Shown here: one piece after another, positions 37,101-49,984 of the stretch | Layout: each line of letters begins with the position of its first letter | Numbering within the stretch: position 1 is the first letter of the stretch | Assembly: GCF_003086295.3 (NCBI RefSeq) | Contig: NC_092048.1 | Location: forward strand, 106,842,276 to 106,906,275 | From: Arachis hypogaea | Taxonomy: Eukaryota; Streptophyta; Magnoliopsida; Fabales; Fabaceae | DNA: 64,000 bases | Reading direction: 5' to 3' | Position numbers and translations under genes: made by a program | Notes under the pieces: model-generated | What the model was told of the DNA's origin: nothing | What the model saw: only the letters and a program-made list of their open reading frames with translations | Databases searched by the model: none

Positions 37101-38479
37101 TGATGAAAAATGTCAAATGTAAGCATGCTTGTGTTTTCTCTCTGGTTGTAAGGGTGACAGGGCACCGATACCCTCTAATGGCGACAGGGCGCAGATACCC
37201 TCTAATGGCGACAGGGCGCAGATACCCTCTAACGGCGACAGGGCGCAGATACCCTCTAATGGTGATAGGCACATATTCCCTCTAATGATATTAATACGCA
37301 ACAGAGAGACTGTGCCCGGGTTAGCTACCGGACATGTCGGGTTGGCTTGATAACCGACAGATGATATCATCAGCCATAGGGCAGGCATTAATCATTTGCA
37401 TATGTTTGAATTGTTTGGGTTTGCCATTTGTTTTGGATTTCTACATCATATATGCCATGTTACCTGACTATATGCTACTTGTTCTACTTGTACCATATTT
37501 GTATATTACTTACCTGAATTGCTTGTGTTTGTACAACTGAGATGCCCTCATGCTGGTGTCGGTGGGTGTGAGGGCTGTTCTTGATGGATGAACTGATGAT
37601 GGATTGCATGATGATGATGATTATTGAATGAGATAATCGGAGCTCCCTGGGTAGACGCAGTGATGTAGTTTCACTAGCTCCAGGCGTGGGTATGATGTAT
37701 TGATATAGAATTGCTGAGGCAGAACAACTGGTGATGGTTTTGCTTATAATTTTGAGTCTGATTCGTGGAAGAGTCAGCGAGTTGGGAAATATGTGAAACA
37801 TGAATTAGATTTAGCACTCCCTTATGACAGTTGCCTATTCATGGATTAGCGAGAACCTAAGATGAATATTTGGTGAAGAAGTTTAGGATGCTTAGTGAGT
37901 TTTTATTGCAGTGCATTGTATCTATTTGGCACTTTTACCGTACTGGGAACCCATGGGCTCGGGTTCTCATTCCGTATATATCTCTTGTTTTTCAGATACA
38001 GGTCCAGGTGCTCAGAAGTGAGTTTGTGGGTCGTCTGAGAGACGGCGAAGATCTTTATTTCCTCTACTTTGTGTTGATTAGAATCTCTCCACCTATGTTT
38101 TGAAAAGATTATATTATGTATTGAACTCTTTTGAAACTTGCCTATAGAGGCTCTTATGTTTCTTTGGAGAGATTAGGATATACTGTTGTCATCTATTTCA
38201 TACTGTACCCTAGCCGCTAACTTCGGGTCGATATGGCATTACTTATGTTATATATATCTATCTGTTATCTATCTCTTAATCTCCTCTACGCCTTGTCCGT
38301 ATATCGTTTTCGGGCTTCACGATTTATCTTTTGTTGTCGAAACGTGAGTGATACGTCTTCGCGATTTTATTTCTACTCTTTCAGGCTTCTCGATTAATAC
38401 TCTTTTCGAAATTACCTATATTTATATATTAAAAAATTCACCTGAGAGTCGTACCACCGTAATATCATGACTTATGACT
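34144..38479 (+). repeat. F-LTR2, complete at its start, broken near its end
   Basis: This follows the F LTR consensus for 4336 bp and then leaves it at about 38480, roughly 35 bp before the expected LTR end. The minisatellite has 5 units (37154-37287). From about 37560 onward it has many small deletions relative to the other copies (for example at 38210-38245), unlike the rest of the array. It is followed by unrelated sequence rather than a primer site. Confidence 0.82.
37154..37287 (+). repeat. 27-bp minisatellite in F-LTR2, 5 units
   Basis: Four full units and a last unit of 26 bp (one G lost). The third unit carries TCTAACG, a variant also present in the third unit of F-LTR4. Confidence 0.92.
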
Positions 38480-41173
38480 CTGATTTTTATTTTTATATTT
38501 TTTTATTCAGGGATAATTTGGTAATAAAAATAAAAAATTTGGTAAAAAAGGATGATTTTAAAACTAAGTAAAACCTTAGAGACGATTTTGTAGTGAAAAA
38601 AAAGGCCGAGAACGAAATAAATTTTTGGCCTCTACATTAGGGACCAAAATCGCACTTAACCCTATGTATAAAGTTAGATGACAAATTATGATGAATTTCA
38701 TAAAATTCTAAATCTTTAAGTCTTAAAATATAGTTATATTTTTTTATAACTTTGTCTTTAAAATTTAATAGTAAAGTTGATGTTAAAACATGGCATAAAA
38801 AAATTAATTTTTAAATAAAAACAATTGACTTTTTTGGAGTAGATAAAAAAATAAATTCATATTTTTTTTAGGTATCTCCCAATTCAGGAAGTAAAGAGAC
38901 TAATTCGTCAAAAATTTAAGCTCAATATAAGAGTTTATTTGTTGGCCAATAAATTATTGCATATAAAGATAAGAAGTTATAAGTAAAAAGTTATAATAAC
39001 AAAAACAATTACATAAATAGAAGGTAAGTAAATTAAAGAAAATTTGTGGGACTCTATTCTAATTGATATTTTTTCTTTTTCTTTTTAAATTTAAACACAC
39101 ACATAAGCAACTACATCTCAAAAAGAAAGAGAGTGATAAGAGAGAGCTTGTGCCTCCACGAGAGTCATCACTGTCATTGCTGTATGATGTGGTTGACCAG
39201 GTTTGAAAATCCATGCTCGATGCTGTAGCCATTGATGATGCGGTTGACCAGGTTTGAAAAGATATGCTCGATTTCGAGCTTGAGCAGGAGAGAGGACTCA
39301 TGACCGGTGGATAACCAAAGAGAAAGATGAGGAAGGAGGCATGGCGGAGGTGGAATGAAGACGTTACTGTCACCGCCGCTGGATCTCTCTGTCGTTACTG
39401 TATGTTGAAGCTGCTCAAAACTGTCGTCAACTCTACCTTGTCTTCAACCCTTCTCAACCACTTGGATATCAACCCCTAATCTCTAACTTGATGGTCTTAT
39501 AGTGTTTGTCTTCGGTCTCTTGGGACCAATTTGTAAATAGGCTTTACATTTATAATTATTCGGCTTTGCATCTATAATTATGTTGATGTACGCTGCTTTA
39601 AACTTATAATTATACTTATAAAGTTACTATCAGAATTACTATCAAAAGATTTTAATTGGATTTGAATAATCTATTTATTAGAACTAAATATTTATTCTTA
39701 TGAAACTCATTTTTATCTGCACATGAGACTATATGTTTTTATGAGACTATATAATTTTAAAACTAATTATTGATACTTGCTATTCTTAAATTATGAAAAA
39801 TGGTGGAATCTTTGATGATTTAAAAAGTAAGATCCGAAATGATTTGTATGAGAAAGTATTGGTTTATATGATTTGAGACCTTGTGTGAAATGAAAGAATA
39901 AATAGTTCATTATATTTTGAATTAGATTGAGGAAGCTTGTATTAGAAAATCATAGTTAACAATGATAATGACATTAATCTAGATGCATTTAACTCAAACC
40001 TCAACTAGCAGGAACATTGCTAGTTAATGTATAGGTCACACATTGGATCTGCAATTCTGTATAGACACATGAGGGGAAGGGCTACCTTAGAGGTGAAGCT
40101 GTCCAAGTATGGACTATTTGATTTGATTTTTGTATTGAGAACTCATTTATTAATTCACTTATTTGTATAAATTATTATTTTATAAATAGAGTATATTTGA
40201 TAATACTGTTTATATGTCTCATATTAATTATAGATGTATTGTCTAGTCACTAAGTTACAAAACTCATTTCGTTTTCTTAAAATTTCTCAGAAACAGATAC
40301 TCGAATATTAGTCTTTTTATTCAAGGGTAATTGTCTGCACTAAGTACTTATTTTTTGTTGAATTCCTAGATGTTATATGCTCCATATGTCACAGGTAGGA
40401 TCTAACTTTGTCAATCTATTTTATGTTTTGTTAAAAATGGTATGTAACTTATTCATCTTAGTACTTATAATTTAGAGTAAAAGACAAATAGGTCCCCGAC
40501 CTTTAAAACGCGGAAATTTTTTGTCCCTCAAGATTGAAAATACATTTCGATCCCTCACTATATAAATTCCGTGACAATTATGTCCTTCTGTGGAATTGGT
40601 GCTCGAAACGGTAACGGAGATTGCTGAGGTGGAGGGGTGGAGAGTGATGTGTCCGTTACGGTTGTTGAAGTGGATGAGGAACAAATTGTTGGAGGACAAA
40701 TTGGTCCTTAATGACCAAAACGACGCCGTATGCATCCCCCACCATATTTGAAGCTTCGTAATCCCCATAACACCCAAAAGTCACTCCACATATTACAGAA
40801 AACCCTATCAGAACACGAATGTCCTTCTCCCTCCAAAAAAAGAACGACTTCCTCCAGTTGAAAGTGGTGGTGTGCTCAGTCGACGTGGTGGTTGTTAAAG
40901 GTTACGGAAAGCTTCGTGTGGAGAGGAAGCTGCCATCATCTACAGAGGTAAGGGTAATAATGAAGACTATGTATGTTGTTTAAATATTTGTGACAATATA
41001 ATGCATGGGGTTGGGATATGGGGTGACTGCATGTTTTTTTTTTCAGTAAAAGAATGAGGAAAAGCTATGTGGAGTTAACTGATTTCGAAATTTGGGCACT
41101 TGATCTAGAGTTTAATCTCCGACTTATGTACTTGTGGATAATGCAGATGGATATATATGTGGTACCTGTTTTT
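38480..41173. other. Unrelated sequence between F-LTR2 and the scaffold gap
   Basis: About 2.7 kb with no similarity to the F LTR or internal region and no credible gene. It is AT-rich. A block with gttgaccaggtttgaaaa occurs twice (about 39190 and 39243). From about 40477, words such as acaaataggtccccgacctt begin what looks like the terminal region of a DNA transposon, perhaps Mutator-like, running to the gap. A short exon-like stretch (40820-40950) is too small to assign. Whether this belongs here is doubtful. Confidence 0.55.
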
Positions 41174-42173
41174 NNNNNNNNNNNNNNNNNNNNNNNNNNN
41201 NNNNNNNNNNNNNNNNNNNNNNNNNNNNNNNNNNNNNNNNNNNNNNNNNNNNNNNNNNNNNNNNNNNNNNNNNNNNNNNNNNNNNNNNNNNNNNNNNNNN
41301 NNNNNNNNNNNNNNNNNNNNNNNNNNNNNNNNNNNNNNNNNNNNNNNNNNNNNNNNNNNNNNNNNNNNNNNNNNNNNNNNNNNNNNNNNNNNNNNNNNNN
41401 NNNNNNNNNNNNNNNNNNNNNNNNNNNNNNNNNNNNNNNNNNNNNNNNNNNNNNNNNNNNNNNNNNNNNNNNNNNNNNNNNNNNNNNNNNNNNNNNNNNN
41501 NNNNNNNNNNNNNNNNNNNNNNNNNNNNNNNNNNNNNNNNNNNNNNNNNNNNNNNNNNNNNNNNNNNNNNNNNNNNNNNNNNNNNNNNNNNNNNNNNNNN
41601 NNNNNNNNNNNNNNNNNNNNNNNNNNNNNNNNNNNNNNNNNNNNNNNNNNNNNNNNNNNNNNNNNNNNNNNNNNNNNNNNNNNNNNNNNNNNNNNNNNNN
41701 NNNNNNNNNNNNNNNNNNNNNNNNNNNNNNNNNNNNNNNNNNNNNNNNNNNNNNNNNNNNNNNNNNNNNNNNNNNNNNNNNNNNNNNNNNNNNNNNNNNN
41801 NNNNNNNNNNNNNNNNNNNNNNNNNNNNNNNNNNNNNNNNNNNNNNNNNNNNNNNNNNNNNNNNNNNNNNNNNNNNNNNNNNNNNNNNNNNNNNNNNNNN
41901 NNNNNNNNNNNNNNNNNNNNNNNNNNNNNNNNNNNNNNNNNNNNNNNNNNNNNNNNNNNNNNNNNNNNNNNNNNNNNNNNNNNNNNNNNNNNNNNNNNNN
42001 NNNNNNNNNNNNNNNNNNNNNNNNNNNNNNNNNNNNNNNNNNNNNNNNNNNNNNNNNNNNNNNNNNNNNNNNNNNNNNNNNNNNNNNNNNNNNNNNNNNN
42101 NNNNNNNNNNNNNNNNNNNNNNNNNNNNNNNNNNNNNNNNNNNNNNNNNNNNNNNNNNNNNNNNNNNNNNNNN
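41174..42173. other. Assembly gap of exactly 1000 N
   Basis: A round-number run of N, which usually marks a scaffold join of unknown true length. Any reading frame drawn across it has no meaning. Confidence 0.99.
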
Positions 42174-42631
42174 TTGTGTTTATTAGAATCTCTCCACCTA
42201 TGTTTTGAAAAGATTATATTATGTATTGAACTCTTTTGAAACTTGCCTATAGAGGCTCTTATGTTTCCTTTGGGAGAGATTAGGATATACTGTTGTCATC
42301 TACTTTCATACTGTACCCTAGCCGGCCTAAACTTCGCGGGTCGCGACTAGTGGCTATTTACTTATGTTATATATATCTATCTGTTATCTATCTCTTAATC
42401 TCCTCTACGCCTTGTCCGTATATCGTTTTCGGCTTCACGATTTATCTTTTGTTGTCGAAACGTGAGTGATACGTCTTCGCGATTTTATTTCTACTCTTTT
42501 CAGGCTTCTCGATTAATACTCTTTTCGAAATTACCTATATTTATATATTAAAAATTCACCTGAGAGTCGTACCACCGTAATATCATTGACTTATGACTCG
42601 AGCATAAGGATTTGAATATTAGGGTGTTACA
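42174..42631 (+). repeat. F-LTR3, 3' tail only
   Basis: The last 458 bp of an F LTR, starting right at the gap edge and ending GGGTGTTACA at 42631. It repeats LTR positions already present in F-LTR2 (from about 38070 onward), so F-LTR2 and F-LTR3 could be two reads of one LTR or two separate LTRs. Confidence 0.88.
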
Positions 42632-42634
42632 TTA

Positions 42635-42646
42635 TGGTATCAGAGC
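42635..42646 (+). other. Primer binding site, internal region 2 of the F array
   Basis: TGGTATCAGAGC, 3 nt after the LTR end, as in the first unit. Confidence 0.9.
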
Positions 42647-42846
42647 AGTTCGTCCTCGTGAGCCTGAGGGATGGAACTGCTTATGCTTCAATGCATACTC
42701 TGAGTCTGTGCCTGTGCTAGTTAGGATATCTAACTGATACATCTAGCATGAAGTCCATGAGTGTACCTTTGGTACTTGAAGCATTATACTTTCGATATTG
42801 AGACTGATCAACTTAATATCGATTGTTTAGTGTGTATAGGAACCAG

Positions 42847-43899
42847 ATGGCACCTCGTGGACCCGATCGTAGACGTGAAAGAGACCGTACTAATATGCAG
42901 GAATCGGAAATTAACCCGAATAACCCGGTAAACCTTATGGCTGCGTTGGAGAATATGACTGCTGCTATGCAGGCCACTACGGAGGCTCTTGGGCAACAGA
43001 TAAACAATAATGGCAATGGCGGAAGGGAAGCTCAGGGCCTGATGACACTGGCAACTTTCTTAAAGGTTAATCCACCTAATTTCAAGGGAACCACCAATCC
43101 GACTGAAGCTGATACTTGGTTTCAGGCCATGGAGCGAGCACTGCAAGCGCAGTTGGTACCTGAAGAGCAGTGTGTTGAATTTGCTACCCATCTACTCACG
43201 GGAGAAGCATCGCATTGGTGGCAAGGGGTTCGACGCCTCCTATAACAGGGGAATGATCTTATCACTTGGGATGCCTTCCAGGTGGAATTCTATAAGAAGT
43301 ACTTTCCGAATTTCGCCAGGACAGCCAAGGAATTAGAGTTACTGCAGCTAAAGCAAGGTGCTATGTCCGTATCTGAGTATACAGACAAATTTGAGGAGCT
43401 ATTCAGATTTTTCCGCATGTGTCAAGGAGCTCCGGGAGACTTCGAGGAATGAAAATGCATTAAGTATGAAGGAGGGCTCCGGAGCGACATCTTAAGTTCA
43501 GTGGGACCAATGGAGATCCGAACTTTTTCAGAGTTCGTGAATAAGAGCAGAATTGCTGAAGAGTGTGTGAAAAGGAGGGTTGCAGAGAAAGGAAGTCATA
43601 GAAAGCACAACCAAGGATTCACACCAAGGGGTCAAGAGTTTAAGGAGAGAGGATACGTACAACACTTTCCCCAAGGACAGACTAACTTTGCGACGAGTGA
43701 GGAGTCCCAAAGGAATGGTAAGGAAAAGCGGGCAGCGGATGCTTCTGATGCTTCGAGCTGTCAGAGATGTGGGAGTCATCACCCAAATAGGCCGTGCCGA
43801 TTGGGGTTAGGTATATGTTACAAGTGCGGGTTACCAGGGCATGTATCAAGAAATTGCCAACAAGGAGAGAGTCAGGATGTGGGCCGATTGCGACAGTAA
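42847..43899 (+). pseudogene. gag copy 2 of F array
   Basis: Same length (1053 bp) and layout as gag copy 1, with in-frame TAA at 43243-43245 and TGA at 43450-43452. It lacks the private TAG of copy 1 (CAG is kept). The CCHC knuckle is intact. The first open piece is 133 codons from the ATG at 42847. Confidence 0.88.
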
Positions 43900-45381
43900 G
43901 ATTGAGGTAATTGCAATAATCAGGCTTAAAGGACAGTGCGTGATTTTATAATACTGCCTGTACAGTAAAACTGGGAATGTCAAGCTTAATATTAGACTGA
44001 GAAGCAAACCGGATGGTCCGAGTAAGGATTTGCCTCACTACAAATGGATAAATGCCTGAGATGTAAATGATTTTCTATTGAGAATGATGTGTTGTGTTTG
44101 TTATGTAGTTGGTTGATTTCTGGATTTTTGGTGAAACAGATTGAACCCGTGACTTTTAGTTCCTTTGATTTAAATAGATAAAGAATGGTCCTAAATGATG
44201 GATTTGGAAACGTTGGTTTGAAATGCCAGTCATGCTAAGTTGTGGTTGTGAGGAAGTAAGTGATAGAACTCGTACTAGACGAGAGATCAGAATAAAGCAG
44301 CGGAAACTTGTGGAAGCAGTAACACAGGATAGCTACGAATAAGAGCTGTAAAAGTTTACTATAGTATCTTATGTTTAAATACTAGAAGGGTTAAGTGGGT
44401 TACTGCAAGTAATGATCCCCAATAGTTGGAATTGATTGCGGCTGCGAGCTTTGATGGTTCTAAAGCGGATGAGGAAATTATCATTGATGCATAATTGGAT
44501 TTAGATGATGAGAGAGTGCAAGTTGTCGTGTTTGAGAGATGAGTACCATGATGTTTGGTCATAGTGACCTTGGAATTAGATTGAGATTTATAATGATTGG
44601 TTTTGAAGGACAAATGTGAAAACCACTAAATTGGAATGCTGATGCGGTACTGAGATTGGTTTGAGGGAACCCGTGATGGGTGGTAAACCCCAATTTTTGG
44701 GGAGGTACTGTTGAAAATTATTCCCCAACAATTTGAAAGAGCATTGGTTATGGTTTTGAAGATGATTTTTGATATGAGTAACTTTAACAAAAGAGATGTG
44801 TCTCGAATGCTTTTATAGATTGTTAAAGGAAAGCGGATTCTTATGATTTTGTTAAATTGTTAATTCCAACTCATTTGCTTTCTAGAAATGAAAGGGGTTT
44901 CTGATTGATGAGTCAGAGACTTTATAACAGCAAGTCATGTGGAAATTCGAGGGTTTGAGAATAAGAAAGTAAGTTTAGAGGCTATGCTTGGAGTTGAGCT
45001 GTGATTAGTGGTAATTGGCTTGGCAGAGAGCGAGGATAATGATAGAGTATCATTAAGGTGTGGTGATGATCTTTGATTGATTACAGTGATGTGGGACGAT
45101 GGCTGTGATTAACGACGATGGTAATATTATTGATGACATGATTTGAGATTTAATAGGGTGAGTTGATGAGACGATAAAAGTAAGGAACGAGACTATTGGT
45201 CGGCGTTGGACAAATAACCGAGGACCTCGAATATAGAGAAGTCAGAGCGCGGCAACGGAAGCGCGCAGAACAAAAGGACCTTGGGGCTGTTATGCGTTGG
45301 ATATAGAGGCAGACTATGCTCGCGTACTCGCAGTGATGGATGGAATTTTCGAGGGCGAAAATTTCTGTTAGGGGGGTAGAA
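43900..45381 (+). other. Non-coding remainder of F internal region 2
   Basis: Same content as 32662-34143, ending in the purine tract 45368-45381. A few point differences, for example gagcgcggcaac where copies 1 and 3 have gagcgtggcaac. Confidence 0.75.
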
Positions 45382-48300
45382 TGTAATACCCGGTCTAACC
45401 GAAATTAATTAAATAATAAGTTAAATGGGAGCGAATATGGTTGGAAGATTTGGCAATTGGAATTTGATGATTTAAATATGATATTTGGATTCAGTGAATT
45501 TTTCCGAGTCGGAAAATATAGTTTTCTGCGCAAAAAGCGCGCAGTGGAATTTTGACCGGCAGTACCGGCTGAGATCTGTCTGGTACTACAGCTGAGAAAA
45601 TTGATTATGAGTAAATAAGATTAAGAAATGAGGAATTATAATTAGGGAAGGTAGAAATATTTGAAGTGCGATTTAGAGCGCTAATCTTAAAGGTTTTGGT
45701 CCAAAATTGGGCCAACGGACAAAAATAAGTGAACCGGGCCTAAGTGGGCCCAAGACCCAACATATATAAACATTAGTTATGAGTATTTCAGCTCATTTTT
45801 CCCTAAAGAAGGGGTGTTGGGCGCTGATTTGAGAAGAGAGAAGAGAAGAGAGAAAACCTAACTCTCTTTGATCTTCAAACCACCATAACTTGAGCTACGG
45901 AGCTCCGATTGACGAGCCGTTTGCGGCCACGCGTCGCTCTTCTCATCCTCTACAATTCTATCTAAGTTTTGTGGTGAGTATTCTATTCATCTCTGCCCAG
46001 TTTTCGAAATTCCCCACTGTTACACGTTTTTGGGTAATTAGTGTTGAAATCTTGTGATTTTGGGTGTTTAGGGATACTCCAACATGGATTCTAAGTGGGT
46101 TCTATCCCTACTTCATATGGGCTGAGGTAAGAAGTGCTCAAACCCTTGTGATTTGTCATTTTTATGAGCCCTAGGTTGATGTATGTATGTGATATTGGTT
46201 ATGTTAGTGTATTTGGTGATGTTGGTGCACAATTGGGAGATTGGTATTGCTTGAGGAGCTTTGGTGAGGCTTGGAGCTAAGGTTGGTGAAGACTTCCATA
46301 GAAGAGGCTCAATTGGTTTGGCTACAAGAGGTACGGTTTAAGTTTCATTTAAGTACCGTGTGTTGTGATGAGAATTCCTAGGCTAGATGCCCCTAGGATT
46401 AAGTTTGGATTGTGTAAATGGTTGGTGCTAATATGCATAGTTGGTATGTAATGTGAATTAATGATTTGGGTTGAGAATTGTGTGGCCTTGTATACTTGGT
46501 GTATTGAGAATTTGATGTACTGGGTAATGAGTATTGATTTGTGGTTTATGCATTTAAATTATGAAATTGGGCCGGAGGCCGTGAATTTTGGGCCGGAGGC
46601 CGGAAAAAGGTAAGAAAGGTAAGTTGATGTGTGCATTGTATGATGACACAAGTGATTGGATGAATTTCAGATAATGAATATATGAATGATTGGGTTGGTT
46701 ATTGAATAATAAGGTTTGAGGAGTTGAGGTATGGGATTTGGTAAATTTGGGTGCAATTATATAGATGAGGTATGTTGGTTTTGGTTGAGATATATTATAT
46801 GGTCATATATGTGATTATGATTATTGATGCCTTGATGGTATGATGATGCATTAGAGATATGTTTGTCGTGATATATGCTTGAGGAATGATTAAGGTTAAT
46901 TTGTGGGTAAAGCCACGTGATAGTGAGTACGATATTGATTATGTATAATGATGGTTGATTGGAAATAGTGTTGTTGAAATTTGGCATGAGAAAGAGTATA
47001 TGATATGTAAATGTGTTTGAGTTTGAGAAAGTGTCAACGTGCGAGTTGAGGAGGCTTGATGTTGATTTTGGTATATTTTGATTGATTTCAAAGAAAAGGC
47101 TGAAATTGGCATGTTTTGATTGATTTTGAAAAGAGTTGAAAATGGCTTGTTTTGAAAATGGCACTTTGTGGTTTTGTATGGAAACATGGTTTTGGGGCAT
47201 ACTTTGACGGGACATAACCTGGACTACGGATCTCTGTTTTCTGCCAAATCTGTTTAGAAATGAAATTGGATCCGGGATGTCCATGCCGTTCGAAGGACGG
47301 GTGAAAAACAATTTAAAATGAGAGAGTTATGTCCGTCGGAAGATTGGGGGTTGAATCTGTAAATTATGCAGCTTTTAACTTAGAAAATTTTTAGCAGAAC
47401 GACCCTACGCGCGTAGGCGCACCTGGCGCGTGCGCGCCGTTCTTCCAGAAAGCACCATCCACGCGTGCGCGTGGTGTGCGTGGGCGCGTCGATGCGCTGT
47501 ACCAAATGCCCAGCTATTTTCCAGAGAGTTGTGCCAGGGTCGTGCCAGTTTTGTGCCTGGGCGCAAGAGCACCCACGCGTACGCGTGGCTGACGCTTGCG
47601 CGCCGTTTGGATATTTTTCAACCCGCGCGTTCGCGCGTATAACGCTTGCGCGTCGATGAGTTTTTGGCCATCCACGCGTGCGTGTGGAGTACGCGTGCGC
47701 GTGGCTCTGTTTTCATGCCACAGTTGATTTTTGAGTTTTAAAGCCAAACCTCATACTTTTAAGCCTCCGATCTCACCACTTATGTATTAAATCATTATGG
47801 TATGCCTAACAATGAGGAAGGAGCTAGGGGATGTGGTAACTTGCGAGTGAAGCAAGGGAAAAAGGTTATGATCAATGATGATCATATATGATTATATGAG
47901 ATATGGAGGGTGACGGTGGAAGTACCGTGTAAGCCATGAGCCGAAAGGCTATAATTATTGATAAATGGCCGGTTCTTGATTGAACCATCGGCCGGATGGC
48001 TCAGTTATTGTCGGGTTACGGCAAAGCCATTAATGTTTATGGCTGAGTATAAATGCATATACGATTAATGAATGAATGTGTTAAATGGATAATAATGGAA
48101 AATGTTGAAATGTGATGTGTGACCCCGGGTAGTAGGCAGTGGCGTTGTCCACTTGCTCCGGTTATGAGACGGAAAAGGATGTTTATGATAAATGAGTTTA
48201 ATTATGGAGTTTTGAATGAATGTATTTGTGATACCTGGGTAGTAGTAAGGGTTGTGGTTCGTCCCACTTGCTCCAGGTTAATGTTTGAGATTTGATAACA

Positions 48301-49769
48301 ATGAGGATTTATAATATGAATTGAGATTGAATGAATAATGATGAAAAATGTCAAATGTAAGCATGCTTGTGTTTTCTCTCTGGTTGTAAGGGTGACAGGG
48401 CACCGATACCCTCTAATGGCGACAGGGCGCAGATACCCTCTAATGGCGACAGGGCGCAGATACCCTCTAACGGCGACAGGGCGCAGATACCCTCTAATGG
48501 TGACAGGGCACATATTCCCTCTAATGATATTAATACGCAACAGAGAGACTGTGCCCGGGTTAGCTACCGGACATGTCGGGTTGGCTTGATAACCGACAGA
48601 TGATATCATCAGCCATAGGGCAGGCATTAATCATTTGCATATGTTTGAATTGTTTGGGTTTGCCATTTGTTTTGGATTTCTACATCATATATGCCATGTT
48701 ACCTGACTATATGCTACTTGTTCTACTTGTACCATATTTGTATATTACTTACCTGAATTGCTTGTGTTTGTACAACTGAGATGCCCTCATGCTGGTGTCG
48801 GTGGGTGTGAGGGCTGTTCTTGATGGGATGAACTGATGATGCGATTGCATGATGATGATGATTATTGAATGAGATAATCGAAGCTCCCTGGGTAGACGCA
48901 GTGATGTAGTTTCACTAGCTCCAGGCGAGGGTATGATGTATTGATATAGAATTGCTGAGGCAGAACAACTGGTGATGGTTTTGCTTATAATTTTGAGTCT
49001 GATTCGTGGAAGAGTCAGCGAGTTGGGAAATATGTGAAACATGAATTAGATTTAGCACTCCCTTATGACAGTTGCCTATTCATGGATTAGCGAGAACCTA
49101 GGATGAATATTTGGTGAAGAAGTTTAGGATGCTTAGTGAGTTTTTATTGCAGTGCATTGTATCTATTTGGCACTTTTACCGTACTGGGAACCCATGGGCC
49201 CGGGGTTCTCATTCCGTATATATCTCTTGTTTTTCAGATACAGGTCCAGGTGCTCAGAAGTGAGTTTGTGGGTCGTCTGAGAGACGGCGAAGATCTTTAT
49301 TTCCTCTACTTTGTGTTTGATTAGAATCTCTCCACCTATGTTTTGAAAAGATTATATTATGTATTGAACTCTTTTGGAACTTCCCTATAGAGGCTCTTAT
49401 GTTTCCTTTGGGAGAGATTAGGATATACTGTTGTCATCTACTTTCATACTGTACCCTAGCCGGCCTAAACTTCGCGGGTCGCGACTAGTGGCTATTTACT
49501 TATGTTATATATATCTATCTGTTATCTATCTCTTAATCTCCTCTACGCCTTGTCCGTATATCGTTTTCGGCTTCACGATTTATCTTTTGTTGTCGAAACG
49601 TGAGTGATACGTCTTCGCGATTTTATTTCTACTCTTTTCAGGCTTCTCGATTAATACTCTTTTCGAAATTACCTATATTTATATATTAAAAATCCACCTG
49701 AGAGTCGTACCACCGTAATATCATTGACTTATGACTCGAGCATAAGGATTTGAATATTAGGGTGTTACA
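45382..49769 (+). repeat. F-LTR4, complete
   Basis: A 4388-bp LTR with TG...CA ends, palindromic island near 47406, 5-unit minisatellite at 48392-48526 and the TGTCGGGTT/AACCGACA hairpin at 48574-48598. In its first kilobase it shares variants with F-LTR1 (gcggcca, gtggtgag, acatggattc). Later it shares variants with F-LTR5 (catgccacag, cctaacaatg). Confidence 0.9.
48392..48526 (+). repeat. 27-bp minisatellite in F-LTR4, 5 units
   Basis: Five full units, including the TCTAACG variant unit shared with F-LTR2. Confidence 0.92.
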
Positions 49770-49772
49770 TTA

Positions 49773-49784
49773 TGGTATCAGAGC
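49773..49784 (+). other. Primer binding site, internal region 3 of the F array
   Basis: TGGTATCAGAGC, 3 nt after the LTR end, as in the other units. Confidence 0.9.
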
Positions 49785-49984
49785 AGTTCGTCCTCGTGAG
49801 CCTGAGGGATGGAACTGCTTATGCTTCAATGCATACTCTGAGTCTGTGCATGTGCTAGTTATGGTATCTAACTGATACATCTAGCATGAAGTCCATGAGT
49901 GTACCTTTGGTACTTGAAGCATTATACTTTCGATATTGAGACTGATCAACTTAATATCGATTGTTTAGTGTGTATAGGAACCAG

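Noticed and set aside
40820..40950. Possible first exon of a transposase or host gene before the gap
   Set aside because: Too short, without a diagnostic motif, and cut off by low-confidence sequence and the gap.
41054..42239. Long open frames of 350-384 codons
   Set aside because: They run across the 1000-N gap and consist almost wholly of unknown residues.
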